A DNA stretch of 64,000 nt, taken from positions 13,546,001 to 13,610,000 of the forward strand of contig NC_087099.1 of the NCBI RefSeq assembly GCF_963855985.1, in the 5' to 3' direction. Under the pieces are notes generated by a model. It was not told the DNA's origin. It made no database searches and saw only the letters and a program-made list of their open reading frames with translations. Within the stretch, counting starts at the first letter, position 1, and each line of letters starts with the position of its first letter. This document shows, one piece after another, positions 45,424 through 55,699 of this stretch. The position numbers and the translations under genes are program-made. Origin of the DNA: Ostrinia nubilalis (lineage: Eukaryota; Arthropoda; Insecta; Lepidoptera; Crambidae).

Positions 45424-45656
45424 TTACATTATATCATCGGCATCTTCTGGAGGGTGGGAATGCACCCCAGATAACTTGACTAGTTCATTCCCAACGGTGC
45501 CAACGGTCGCTTTGCACCCCCACTGTCTTCGGACACATCTCCACGACACTCTCTCGCCGTGCAAGTAATCTCTACGATATTTAAAACCATCGCAAACCAG
45601 AATCAATGCACCTCTTTTGCTCTTGTGCAATGTGAAGTCGATGCTTATTACTTGCG
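45424..45656 (-). CDS. mod(mdg4): FLYWCH zinc-finger alternative terminal exon (F10)
   Basis: A 76-residue module on the minus strand: QVISIDFTLHKSKRGALILV, CDGFKYRRDYLHGERVSWRC, VRRQWGCKATVGTVG, closing SGVHSHPPEDADDIM. Canonical FLYWCH core with an acidic tail. The acceptor TTTTTTGTTTCAG|CG is strong and in the common phase. The open frame running further upstream (hydrophobic FIVAVISVFIYVLVW) is translated intron polypyrimidine tract, not a membrane segment. Confidence 0.83.
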
Positions 45657-45829
45657 CTGAAACAAAAAAAATTCCCCAAACCAGAACATAAATAAAAACT
45701 GAAATTACAGCTACAATAAATAAGGTGATGTCAATATTCTCAAAGTTCAAACAGCAGTTCATTAATTGAATATTTTTATTAGATTAAGTAATCACAAAAA
45801 AGAAGATAATTATAAATAATTTCCATCAT

Positions 45830-45960
45830 TGTTAATCAAATCAAAAATCAAATCAAAAAAATATTTATTCAGTTTAGACCACAAGTGGCACTTATGAACG
45901 TCAATAGAAAATAATAAAAAAAGAAAAACCGACTCCAAAAAACCCACACCAAAACGCTAA
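45830..45960 (-). repeat. LINE 3'-end fragment
   Basis: Minus strand reads AAGTGCCACTTGTGGTCTAA, ACTGAATAAATA and then TTTGATTTGATT repeats, a familiar tail of a lepidopteran LINE. Confidence 0.5.
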
Positions 45961-46041
45961 CGCCAACGTTAGCACAGTAGATGTTAGTTTCTCTTTAGAT
46001 CAAGTAATAATAACAAATAAAGAAGACAATTATAAACAATT

Positions 46042-46568
46042 TTAATCATTGTTAGCTTTCTCTTCTGAAGTCTTTTCAAGATCTTGAACCTCTTGTAATT
46101 GTTTTAATGATTTCTCTGACAATGGGTCAACTGATTGTTCACTATCCCGTTCAAAATTATCTTTATCATTATTAGAGTAAGTTAGATCCGCAGTATCTTT
46201 ATTTCCATTGATGGTATTGTTAGTTGGTGTTTCGTCAACCATTGCATCGGATTTTATGGGCGATTTATCATGTGCTTCATGTTCTGAGCTTACAAAACCC
46301 GTGTTGCTAAGAAGAGGATCTACAGTAGTGTCTATACTTTGATCGTTTTGAGTTTCTAGAATAGTGGGTACTGATGTAAAATGAAAATCTTGTATATCAG
46401 TATCCTGGCTTTGATTATTTTTCTCACGTTCATTTTCTTCACCGTCTGATAGTATTTCAATGGGTGCTTCATCCCTTACAACTTCAATGACGTCGTCATC
46501 AGAAAAATTGTCGTTAGCTTGTGTGTGAACTTCGCTTATTATTAAGTTCATAGTAGTGTTTTCTTCTG
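46042..46568 (-). CDS. mod(mdg4): Acidic, SIM-like alternative terminal exon without zinc finger
   Basis: On the minus strand, ACTTATTACAG|CA opens a 174-residue frame in exactly the phase used by the zinc-finger exons; it closes at TAA. The product is acidic and Ser/Asn/Asp-rich with no Cys/His finger. Two SUMO-interaction-like cores flanked by acid stand out: FSDDDVIEVVRDE and PIEILSDGEENE. The C-terminus (SLKQLQEVQDLEKTSEEKA) could form a short helix. The role is unknown. Mod(mdg4) and insulator complexes are linked to SUMO in Drosophila, so a SUMO-binding BTB isoform is a reasonable guess. The acceptor has a weak pyrimidine tract, and a coding exon of another gene is not excluded. Confidence 0.6.
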
Positions 46569-47486
46569 CTGTAATAAGTTTACCGGTTGAGTCACAAACA
46601 TCATTATTAAGTCCATTAATTAAGGATAAAATGTAAGCCTGTGCAATAACTTAAGACATATTGTACACATATCTTAAATCCATCTTAACTTTATTCTCTT
46701 TAAGCATACATTTGTAAAAAACAACAATAAGAAACGATTTAATTGCTCACACAAAGCAAAATGTAAAATATTAAAAAAGAAAAATAACAGAATCATAGTA
46801 AACAATGAAGCGCTACTTTTGAATATTGTAATAAACATAATGCTGCATTTTCTCTTGAGAAAAACGTACTTTAAAACAAATATTATGGAAAACATTCATT
46901 AGAAAAAAAATCTCATTCACATACACACACTAAATACAAGTTACTTATTTTTAGAAGATAATAACAATTCTTAACAATGTTGAAATAATATAATTACGTA
47001 AAGGAAAACATAGTACAAAAAACACAAAACCAAACCACAAACTACAATACTTATTGTAAATTAAAAATTAATCACATAAAATCACTGTATGTATGTAATT
47101 AATGTTGCTCTTATCTTTTAACAAAATGCATGTAATATCTGTGCGGAAAACGACATTTCAACAACAAAAATCGAATTCATTCACACTGCTTAGTACTAAT
47201 GTAGAGAGAATTATTTGATATAAATATAACAGCCATCGTAAAATGCAACTTTTTTATTACTTACGCAGAAAAGATTATTGTCTTAAGAACATTACTCTAC
47301 CTACACCTTTGTGGAAAACTAACAGTAGATAAAAAACGTGCTTACATAAAGAATTAATAAAATAATTTTTAATAAATAAGAAACATCGAAAAATACAATA
47401 TTTTTTTCAAAAATTCTTACTCATAAGATAATTCACAACCTGATTTCAAGATCAATAAAGAATGTAATGTGTAATGTAATTGTAAC
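46569..47486. other. Intron or 3' flank, AT-rich
   Basis: No coding support on either strand. It includes the upstream intron of the acidic exon and probably the 3'UTR of F11. Confidence 0.45.
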
Positions 47487-47626
47487 ACCCGTATTCACAA
47501 ACGATGCTTGCTTAAGTGAAGCAGCAAATCGAACGCACAGCGTTGAATAGAGCTCTGTGATTGATTCGTATGTCACCCTGTACGCACACTGTGAGACCTC
47601 ATAGTAATGTTTGTGAATACGGGCGT
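47487..47626. repeat. MITE, ACACCCGTATTCACAAAC family
   Basis: Same family as 8603 and 31237; ends TTTGTGAATACGGGCGTTA. It stops 11 bases short of the F11 stop codon. Confidence 0.78.
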
Positions 47627-47637
47627 TAGCCTATTTA

Positions 47638-47834
47638 TTATAGAGCGTGGTTATGTTTATTAAGAACATTGACTATCTGCTGATTTATAGTCAGGACCAT
47701 GACGGGGCAACAGCTGGTCACCCTCTTAACACATCTCCAGATCCTACGGTAGCCCTTATTTCGATCTCCGATGTACTTATGGCCGTTCAAAAAGAGGATT
47801 ATGTCTCCCCATGGCGTCTCACGAAATAAAGGTC
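47638..47834 (-). CDS. mod(mdg4): FLYWCH zinc-finger alternative terminal exon (F11)
   Basis: A 64-residue module on the minus strand: PLFRETPWGDIILFLNGHKY, IGDRNKGYRRIWRCVKRVTS, then CCPVMVLTINQQIVNVLNKH and NHAL. Full FLYWCH ligand set. The acceptor TGCATTCCAG|GA is in the common phase. A MITE abuts the 3' side, so most of the UTR is transposon sequence. Confidence 0.82.
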
Positions 47835-48309
47835 CTGGAATGCAACTTGTAACACAGTTAACACGAAATTCCAATTTGAATCTTTTATTCATTATTAAAT
47901 GACATTTAAAACTATAAAATCTATACACATTATTATTATTATAAAATCTCTCTGTAAAATAAAGGGGCGATTTGTAAATTGACGATTTGAACCTTAGTCG
48001 AATAATGACAGGGTAAAAAAGAATGATAAAAGCGTCACACCTCGTAATAATTCTCGTGAGAAATTCACGCGCTATTCAAGTTGTAACGAATCTATTTTCA
48101 ACGAATGAAACTTACTATAGTGAAGAGAATCTCATAAAGATTTTAAAATAAGATTATTTTTATTATCAAATAAAAAACGGAATTATTATTTTAAGTAATT
48201 GAAATTTTTATTTGTTTTTACTTTAATAACATTTGGGCAATCAACTTCGTACATTACATGTAACATTAAATATTAAGTAGGTACGTAATTTATCAGTTTT
48301 CAGTTCCTG
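47835..48309. other. Spacer and 3'UTR of E1
   Basis: Minus-strand AATAAA at 48207-48212 suits the E1 exon. No other gene. Confidence 0.5.
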
Positions 48310-49133
48310 CTACTTATACTTTTTACGAGGCTTCAAGTAAGAGTTTACAATATCTCTATATTGGCGGACAGTGGCTGCTCTATCACGATATTTTTCTAAG
48401 CCCGGCCATTGATTATATAAGGCAAACATATGGGTAATAGTCTTTTCAAGTAATATGTTTTTTGAAGTTTGGCGGCAGAATTTAACATGAGCGCACACCG
48501 ACTTAATAGTTTCATTGCTAATTTTCCTTTTTTTGGTATGTCGCCCCCTCATGTCTTTTTGTATGATTCCATTTTCATCGCACTTTTTCCACGCGGTTGT
48601 AACGGTTTTAGAAGCAACGTCAAGAGTACGTACAAACATTAAACTGCATACATTTACTGGAGTCTCACTAAGACCATCCGAGCTGGTTTTTGGTAAATAA
48701 TATTTGTAAGTAAAAGATCTGTTACGTAAGGGCTCCCGTCGCAAAATTCTATTTTTAAGCAGTTTTTTTGAGTGGTTAACAATAAACAACCATTGTTTTT
48801 CCCTATCTCCCAATTCCCAAAACTTATTGAATATCTCAATTCTTTCATCTTCAGTAAATTTAGTTTCACATTTAAGTTTAGTGCAGTAGCAAGGGTCGCC
48901 CATTTTTTTCGCTGCAATAAGACGTCCCTTTCTTGAAATATGTTGTTTGCCATGATTGACAAGTACTTTTCTTTTATTATCCATCCAATTTTCATAATTT
49001 ATTAGACGTTTATGCTTCTTGTCCTTAACCAAAGGAGAGGAGGAGAATTGATCAGACATCGAATCTGTCGACGAAGAAGCATCGGAGTCGCCAAATTGTT
49101 CGGAGCCATCACGTGATAATGAATAATTGAAAT
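48310..49133 (-). CDS. mod(mdg4): Cys-rich domain terminal exon, full-length copy (E1)
   Basis: A 273-residue module on the minus strand. It opens with a Ser/Asp-rich leader and a basic KKHKR stretch, then GDPCYCTKLKCETKFTEDER (C-x-C-x4-C), then an aromatic and basic block (IFNKFWELGDREKQWLF; TYKYYLPKTSSDG; VCSLMFVRTLDVASKTV; KDMRGRHTKKRK). It ends with a helical stretch (MFALYNQW ... VRQYRDIVNSYLKPRKKYK). I recognise the block order (CxC, IF..FW.LGD, MF..TL, RG.H) from large uncharacterised insect proteins that look transposon-derived; the name and activity are unknown to me. The acceptor GTTTCACAG|AT gives the common phase, and AATAAA (minus) follows at 48207-48212. It is the only copy with the C-terminal helix block in frame. 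Confidence 0.72.
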
Positions 49134-50050
49134 CTGTGAAACAAACACATAGCGTTAACCTAGTATTACAATATAATATTTTTGTAACTTATCTGAACTT
49201 CCAACAATTTCTCGTATTTCTACAATCCGTGAGTCCATACTCTGAAAAATAACACAGTAAACTAAAACAGCACGATTTAAATAAAAGTGTAAAAATAATT
49301 TAGGTAAATAAAATAAAAAAAGGAAATTAACTTTTTATTGTTTCCTTTAAGAACAATAAAATTGGGCAATGGCTAATTGTTACTCAAAAGATTGCAAAAA
49401 ATAAAAAGGCTGGGTTGCACCATCTTACTTTAACTTTAAAATGTAAAAAATCTGTCAAACTCCATACAAAAAGCATCGGTTATCGTCATAGTTACCGTTA
49501 AAATTAAGTGGCGCAACTCAGCCTAGGCTTCAGTTTTGTGAGTCACTCGCTACTTATAATATGCTTCTTACAAGTACCTACGTTAATTAAAGTGAGAGGT
49601 TACAATATCTCTGTATTGGCTGACAGTAGCAGCTCTGTCATTATGTTATTTTAATGCTTCAACCACACCAACGCGTGCAGATCGCCATCGCCGGCTCGAT
49701 CATAGGGAAATGACAGGTCGCGTGAATTGTCATAGGTCGCGCGACCTGTCATTGGCCTTAGGTCGCGCCGGCGATGGCGATCTGTGGGTCTAGACAAAGT
49801 GAAAATTATAATCGCAAACCAGTCGAAAAGTGGTCGAAAAGCCCCTTTTTTGTATGGAGTTTTGACGGATTCGATTTTCGATTCGATCAAAAAGTGCGTT
49901 TTGTCTAGGGGGCCTGCACACGTTGGTGTGGTTGAAGCTTTAGTCCGGCCATTGATTACCTGTAGGTTTATAAGTCAAACATGGGTGACACTAATTTCCC
50001 GTAATATGTATTTTGACATCATGTAAGTAGCATGAGCGCACACCGACCTA
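49134..50050. other. Intron/3' flank between E1 and E2 with two MITEs
   Basis: 49406-49525 is a hairpin MITE of the AGGCTGGGTTGCACC family. 49655-49940 is a second hairpin (GCTTCAACCACACCAACGCG and the inverse GTTGGTGTGGTTGAAGC) that splits the decayed C-terminal tail of E2. Remnants of that tail lie on both sides (ACAATATCTCTGTATTGGC at 49604; CGGCCATTGATTAC at 49946). Confidence 0.65.
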
Positions 50051-50679
50051 TTAACTGCTACTTTTCCGATTTCTGGCATATCGCCCCGACATGTCTTTTT
50101 GTATAATTCCATTTTTTTCATCGTACTTTTGCCATGCTTTTACAACGGTTGTGTAACTAATGTCAAGAGTACGTGAAAACATTACTAGGCATACGGTTAT
50201 TTGACTCTGACTAAGACCATCAGAATTAGTTTTTGGTAAATAATATTTGTAAGTAAACTGTCTCCGAGATTTACGAATGGATTCTTCCCTTCGCAATATT
50301 CTGTTTTTAAGCATTTTTTTTGAGTGATTAACAAGAAATAACCATCGCTTCTCCCTAGATCCCAATCCCCAAAAATTGTTGAATATCTCAATTCTTTCAT
50401 CTTCTGTAAATTTAGTTTCACATTTAAGTTTAGTGCAGTAGCAAGGGTCGCCCATTTTTTTCGCTGCAATAAGACGTCCCTTTCTTGAAAGATGTTGTTT
50501 TCCATGATTGACAAGTATTTTCCTTTTGGTATCCTTCCAATTTTCATAATTTGTTTGAAGTTTACGCTTCTTGCCCTTAACCGATGGAGAGGATTCATCA
50601 GACATTGAATTTGTCGAGGAAGAAGCATCGGAGTCGCCAAATGGTTCGGAGCCATCACGTGACAATAAATCATTGAAAT
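50051..50679 (-). CDS. mod(mdg4): Cys-rich domain terminal exon, shortened copy (E2)
   Basis: A 208-residue module on the minus strand, close to E1 over the leader (SRDGSEPFGDSDASSSTNS), the C-x-C-x4-C block and the MF..TL block. It stops after MSGRYARNRKSSS, so the C-terminal helix block is lost. The lesion differs from that in E5-E7, and the leftover tail downstream is cut by a MITE. The acceptor GTTTCACAG|AT is in the common phase. Domain-bearing part intact; function unknown. Confidence 0.7.
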
Positions 50680-51027
50680 CTGTGAAACAAATTATTACGC
50701 AGCGTTAAATTACTCTTACATTTTGTAATTTCGTAATATAATTTGAACCTCCTACCACTTCATGCCTTTGCCTTTTCGTCTCTTAGCTAATTAGACATCG
50801 TATCTGTAAAAACCGTATCTGACCGCGAAGACGAACTGTACGATGACGTTGCAAAAAATAGGGACTTTAAAGAGACACAGTAAACTAAAATACCTGGTAT
50901 GATTTAAATGAATATTATTTAAAAAATATTTTTACAAGGTGAATAAAAAATGAAAAGTAAAAAACGGAAATGTAAGAAAATTCACTTTTTATTTGTTTTT
51001 TCTTTAAGTATGGCAATTGGCAATGGC
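50680..51027. other. Spacer between E2 and E3 relic
   Basis: Carries the unit's conserved upstream flank (CTTAGCTAATTAGACATCGT) and a minus-strand polyadenylation motif (CTTTTTATTTG near 50986) that belongs to E3. Confidence 0.5.
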
Positions 51028-51345
51028 CAACTTGGACTCAAAATAGGATTCAGTTTTGTGAGTGAGATTATACAATATTGACGGACATAGGTGCTTTGTC
51101 ACGATATTACCTACTGTAAGTCCGGCCATTGATTACATTATAAGTCAAACGTACAGGTGAAACTAATTTCGGCAGCAGAAATCGACACCGACTTATTCAT
51201 TGGTAGTTTTCCGATTTTTGGCATGTCGCCCCCTCATGTCTTGTATTATAATTCCATTTTCATTACGATGAACGTCTTTTGCCATGCCCTTGTAACGATG
51301 TGATAACTAGTATCAAGAGTGCGCACAAACATTAATTGGATTTAC
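51028..51345 (-). pseudogene. Relic of a Cys-rich domain exon (E3)
   Basis: Only the 3' half of an E unit remains: the decayed tail, the RG.H block (CATGTCGCCCCCTCATGTC) and part of the MF..TL block. Small indels break the frame, and the 5' half with the acceptor and Cys motif has been replaced by transposon sequence starting about 51346. Confidence 0.7.
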
Positions 51346-51658
51346 GTAACACAATGCACATCACTTGTTGGCGATGGCGACAATGAATCTTTCTATTTTT
51401 AAATATCTATTGCAATCTATTGTTTTTAAAGTTCTATTTGACACTTTTGTAAAAAGCTGACGACCACTAGGTTCATTCCAATATTGCGCCAGTTGAACGT
51501 GCGGGACAAAATTGGTTTATTCCAATTTGTACTGCAAAACCAAAACTTAGTGCTTTCTTTATGGGAGTCTCTTGTTTATCTGAAATAGTAGGTATTGTTT
51601 GCTACTTTTATCTCTGTGAATATGACAAGGATGGAAAGTAACACCGTGTATAATTTAA
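51346..51658. mobile_element. Internally deleted mariner-like element fragment
   Basis: Matches the ends of the element at 62141-63392: GCACATCACTTGTTGGCGAT at one side and GTAACACCGTGTATA at the other, with ATCTCTGTGAATATGACAAG inside. Its arrival removed the front of E3; the unit's upstream flank resumes directly after it. Confidence 0.6.
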
Positions 51659-51911
51659 ACCTCCTACAACATCATGCTTAGCTAATTAGACATCATATCT
51701 GCTGTATAAACCGTATCTGACCGCGTAGACGAACTGTACGATGACGTGACGTTACAAAAAATAGGTAAGGAAAAAGACACAGTAAACTAAAATACCTGTA
51801 TGATTTAAATGAATATTATATAAAAAATAAAAGTAAAAAACGGAAAAACAAGAACATTTTAACGAATATTATATAAAAATACGTAAATAAAAGAAAAAAC
51901 GGAAAAACAAG
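51659..51911. other. E-unit upstream flank
   Basis: Conserved flank of the E repeat unit (GCTTAGCTAATTAGACATCA) plus the start of the E4 3' region. Confidence 0.5.
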
Positions 51912-52718
51912 AAAAGGACAGTGCCAATCCATGTATGGAAGTTGGACCAAGTGCTGCCCAGAATGAAACTATAGTACATTTTTGTTCCTCAGGCCAATAC
52001 TAATTTGTAAACTGGAGCACACTGAAATCTATCCCTGGAGTTAAGAGAAAAAAAGAGTTTTGTTTGAATTATTTACATACAAAATATCATCGATGTATAC
52101 CTACTACGCATAAGATTTAGCGATTTTGGCATTAAATAACACTCGCTATGTTGAACTTAACCATACTGCATCCGTACACCTTAATTTAGTACGACTTCGA
52201 CATTATGTATAAGCGATCAAGCGCTGTTTCAGTAGTTTAGTGAGTTGACCGAAATTAATTATTTCTAAAATGGAGCAAGAAGTTTTAGCTTACAATAACT
52301 TCAATAATCGATTGTAATACACCAATCAATTGATTTTTCGCAAGGATAGAGAACTAAAACTTCTTGCTTCATTTTGAAAATAATGATTTCTGTCAACTAA
52401 CCAAACTATTGCAACAGCGTTAGATCGCTTATAAAGAATGTCTAAGTCGCACTAAAGTAATGTGTACGGATGCAGTATGGTTAAGTTCAACATAGCGAGT
52501 GTTATTTAATGCCAAAATCATGAAATCTTATGCGTAGTACGTATATATCGATGATATTTTGTATGTAAATAATTCAAAACAAAACTCTTTTTTTCTCTTA
52601 ACTCCAGGGATAGATTTCAGTGCGCTTCTGTTTACACATTAGTATTGGCCTGAGGAACAAAATGCACTATGGGTTGATTCTGGGCAGCACTTGGTCCAGA
52701 CCCTGGCACTATCCTTTT
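51912..52718. mobile_element. Fold-back element, about 800-bp inverted repeat
   Basis: Two arms of roughly 390 bases are inverse copies, starting AAAAGGACAGTGCCA and ending TGGCACTATCCTTTT, through TGGACCAAGTGCTGCCCAGA and CATACTGCATCCGTACAC. The centre is short and also partly self-complementary. No coding capacity. It sits in the E4 3' region between ACAAGAAAA and TTTTACTTTTTATTT. Confidence 0.8.
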
Positions 52719-52790
52719 ACTTTTTATTTATTTTGCCTTCAAGAATGGCAATGACCAACTTGTACTCAAACGATTTCAAAGACCAGTTAA

Positions 52791-53365
52791 TCATTTTAAA
52801 TAATTTTGCCATGCCCTTGTAACGATGTAATAACTAGTATCAAGAGTACGCATAAACATTAATCGGCATACGGTTATTTGAGTCTGACTAATACCATCAG
52901 AGTTAGTTTTAGGTAAATAATATTTGTAAGTAAACTGTCGGTTACGTACGGGCTCACCCCGCTGCCTTGATCTATTTTTAAGCAATTTTTTTGAGTGGTT
53001 GACAAGAAATAACCATCGCTTTTCCTTAGATCGCAATCCCCAAAAATTGTGGAATATCTCAATTCTTTCAGCTTCTGTAAATTTAGTTTGGCATTGTTTA
53101 GTGCAGTAGCAAGAGTCACCCATTTTTTTTGCTCCAATAAGACGTCCCCACAGTGAATTGTGTTGTCTACTATGATAATTAAGTATTTTGTTTTCCTTTC
53201 TTGAAAGGTGTTTTTTGGTATCCTTCCAATTTTTATAATTTGTAAGACGTTTACGCTTCTTGCCCTTATCCGATGAAGAGGATTGATCTGACATCGAATC
53301 TGTCGACGAAGAAGCATCGGAGTCGTCAACTTCTGCTAACTCATGTGATAATGGATAATTGAAAT
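52791..53365 (-). CDS. mod(mdg4): Cys-rich domain terminal exon, shortened copy (E4)
   Basis: A 190-residue module on the minus strand. The leader (NYPLSHELAEVDDSDASSST), basic KKRKR, GDSCYCTKQCQTKFTEAER (one residue shorter, C-x-C-x3-C), FTYKYYLPKTNSDG and LMFMRTLDTSYYIVTRAWQ are present. It ends abruptly at NYLK, before the RG.H block, because of a deletion beside the fold-back element. There is a small in-frame insertion or duplication near KHLSRKENKILNYHSRQH. The acceptor GTTTCACAG|AT is in the common phase. May be decaying, but the frame is open. Confidence 0.6.
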
Positions 53366-53890
53366 CTGTGAAACAAATTATATACGTTGTTAACCTACTA
53401 TTGCATTATACATTTTCGTAATACTATATGTAATTTGAACCTCCTACAACTACATGCTTAGCTAATTAGACATCGTATCTGTATAATCCGTATCTGACCG
53501 CGAAGACGAACTGAACGATGACGTTGCAAAAAATAGGGACTTTAAAAAGACAGTAAACTAAAATACCCAGTATGACTTAGATGAATATTATATAATAAAT
53601 ACTTTATTGAATAAATGTAAAAAAATAAATACGTAAATAAAAGTAAAAAACGGAAATACAAGAAAAATTCACTTTTATTTATTTTTCCTTCAAGAATGGC
53701 AATGGCAAACTTGTACTCAAACAATTGAAAAGAACAGTAAATTTATCGAAGTAGGCTTCATTTTTGTGATTGGGATTATACAATATCTCTGTATTGACGG
53801 ACAGTAAGTAGCGGCTTTGTAACGATATTATTGTAAGTCCTGCCATGGATTACATTATCAGTCAAACGTACGACATGAGCGCACACCGAC
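53366..53890. other. Spacer between E4 and E5
   Basis: E-unit flank with a minus-strand polyadenylation motif (CACTTTTATTTATTTTTCC near 53672) and the decayed C-terminal tail of E5 (CAATATCTCTGTATTGACGG near 53781). Confidence 0.55.
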
Positions 53891-54522
53891 TTATTCATTG
53901 CTAACTTTCCGATTTTTAGCATGTCGCCCCCTCATGTCTTGTTGTATAATTCCATTTTCATCGTACTTTTGCCATGCTGTTTTAATGATTCTAGAACTAG
54001 TATTAAGAGTACGCACAAACATTACTAGGCATACAGCTATTTGAGTCTGACTAAAACCATCAGAGTTAGTTTTAGGTAAATAATATTCGTAAGTATACTT
54101 TCTGTTACGTACGGGCTCACCCCGCTGCTTTGATCTATTTTTAAGCATTTTATTTGAGTGGTTAACAATAAATAACCATCGCTTTTCATTAGATCCCAAT
54201 CCCCAAAAATTGTTGAATATCTCAATTCTTTCAGCTTCTGTAAATTTAGTTTCGCATTGTTTAGTGCAGTAGCAAGAGTCGCCCATTTTTTTCGCTGCAA
54301 TCAGACGTCCCTTTCGTGAAAGGTGTTGTCTACCATGATTAACAAGTATTTTGTTTTCCCTTCTTGATTTTCTGGTATCCTTCCAATTTTTATAATTTGT
54401 TAGACGTTTACGCTTCTTTCCCTTATCCGATGAAGAGGATTGATCTGACATCGAATCTGTCGACGAAGAAGCACCAGAGTCGCCATCTTCTGCTAACCCA
54501 CCACGAGATGAATAATTAGAAT
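53891..54522 (-). CDS. mod(mdg4): Cys-rich domain terminal exon, shortened copy (E5)
   Basis: A 209-residue module on the minus strand: leader NYSSRGGLAEDGDSGASSST, KKRKR, GDSCYCTKQCETKFTEAER, IFNNFWGLGSNEKRWLF, TYEYYLPKTNSDG, VMFVRTLNTSSRIIKTAW, MRGRHAKNRKVSNE, then TAA. Against E1 a 5-base loss just after the SNE codons creates the stop; the same lesion is in E6 and E7. The old tail survives untranslated downstream. The acceptor TTTCACAG|AT is in the common phase. Confidence 0.72.
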
Positions 54523-55025
54523 CTGTGAAACAAATTATACACGTCATTAACCTACTATTACATTATACATTTTCTTAATAAAATTTGAACCTCCTACCAC
54601 TTTATGCCTTTTTGTCTCTTAGCTAATTAGACATCGTATCTGTACAAACCGTATCTAACCGCGAATGCGGACTGTACGATGACGTTGCAAAAATAGGGAT
54701 TTAAAAAGACACAGTAAGCTAAAATACATAGTATTATGATTTAAATTAATACTATAATATAAAAAATGCGTGAATAAGAGTAAAAAACGAAAATACAAGA
54801 AAAGTTTACTTTTTATTTGTTTTTTCTTTAAGAATGGCAATGGCCAACTTGTACTCAAATGATTGAAAAGAACAGTTTTATCGAAGTAGGCTTCATTTTT
54901 GTGATTAGGATTATACAATATCTCTGTATTGACGGACAGTAAGTATCGGCTTTGTAACGATATTATTGTAAGTCCTGCCATGGATTACATTATAAGTCAA
55001 ACGTACGACATGAGCGCACACCGAC
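54523..55025. other. Spacer between E5 and E6
   Basis: E-unit flank with the polyadenylation motif near 54810 and the decayed E6 tail near 54917. Confidence 0.55.
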
Positions 55026-55478
55026 TTATTCATTGCTAACTTTCCGATTTTTAGCATGTCGCCCCCTCATGTCTTGTTGTATAATTCCATTTTCATCGTA
55101 CTTTTGCCATGCTGTTTTAATGATGTTAGAACTAGTATTAAGAGTACGCACAAACATTAATCGGCATACAGCTATTTGAGTCTGACTAAAACCATCAGAG
55201 TTAGTTTTAGATAAATAATATTTGTAAGTATACTTTCTGTTACGTACGGGCTCACCCCGCTGCTTTGATCTATTTTTAAGCATTTTTTTTGAGTGGTTAA
55301 CAATAAATAACCATCGCTTTTCATTAGATCCCAATCCCCAAAAATTGTTGAATATCTCAATTCTTTCAGCTTCTGTAAATTTAGTTTCGCATTGTTTAGT
55401 GCAGTAGCAAGAGTCGCCCATTTTTTTCGCTGCAATCAGACGTCCCTTTCGTGAAAGGTGTTGTCTACCATGATTAAC
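55026..55478 (-). pseudogene. Cys-rich domain terminal exon E6, 3' part (split by LINE)
   Basis: The 3' 453 bases of an E5-like exon: ...HLSRKGRLIAAKKMGDSCYC ... TYKYYLSKTNSDG ... MRGRHAKNRKVSNE and TAA. The 5' 179 bases lie at 60146-60324, beyond a LINE. The two parts sum to 632 bases, exactly the length of E5, with one 6-base target copy (ATTAAC) left out. Both parts are otherwise undamaged and in frame, so the exon was broken only by the insertion. Confidence 0.85.
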
Positions 55479-55699
55479 TTTTTTCGGCGGTAGGCGTTAA
55501 AAAAGTACGCAAGACTCTCTTAGCTCAAACTTATTTAAAATTAGTAAAAGTTAATATAATTACCTTTTTGCCTTGTCACAATACTTAAAAATCTACAACT
55601 TTGACCCACTATCGTTTGTCACCACTTTTATGGTGTGACACTAGCACTTCACTGCACTCCACTACCGGCTCTCCAACATATCATCCACCTTTCATCGCC

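Noticed and set aside
45657..45762. Apparent hydrophobic membrane-like N-terminus before F10
   Set aside because: It is the intron polypyrimidine tract translated in frame; the exon starts at 45656.
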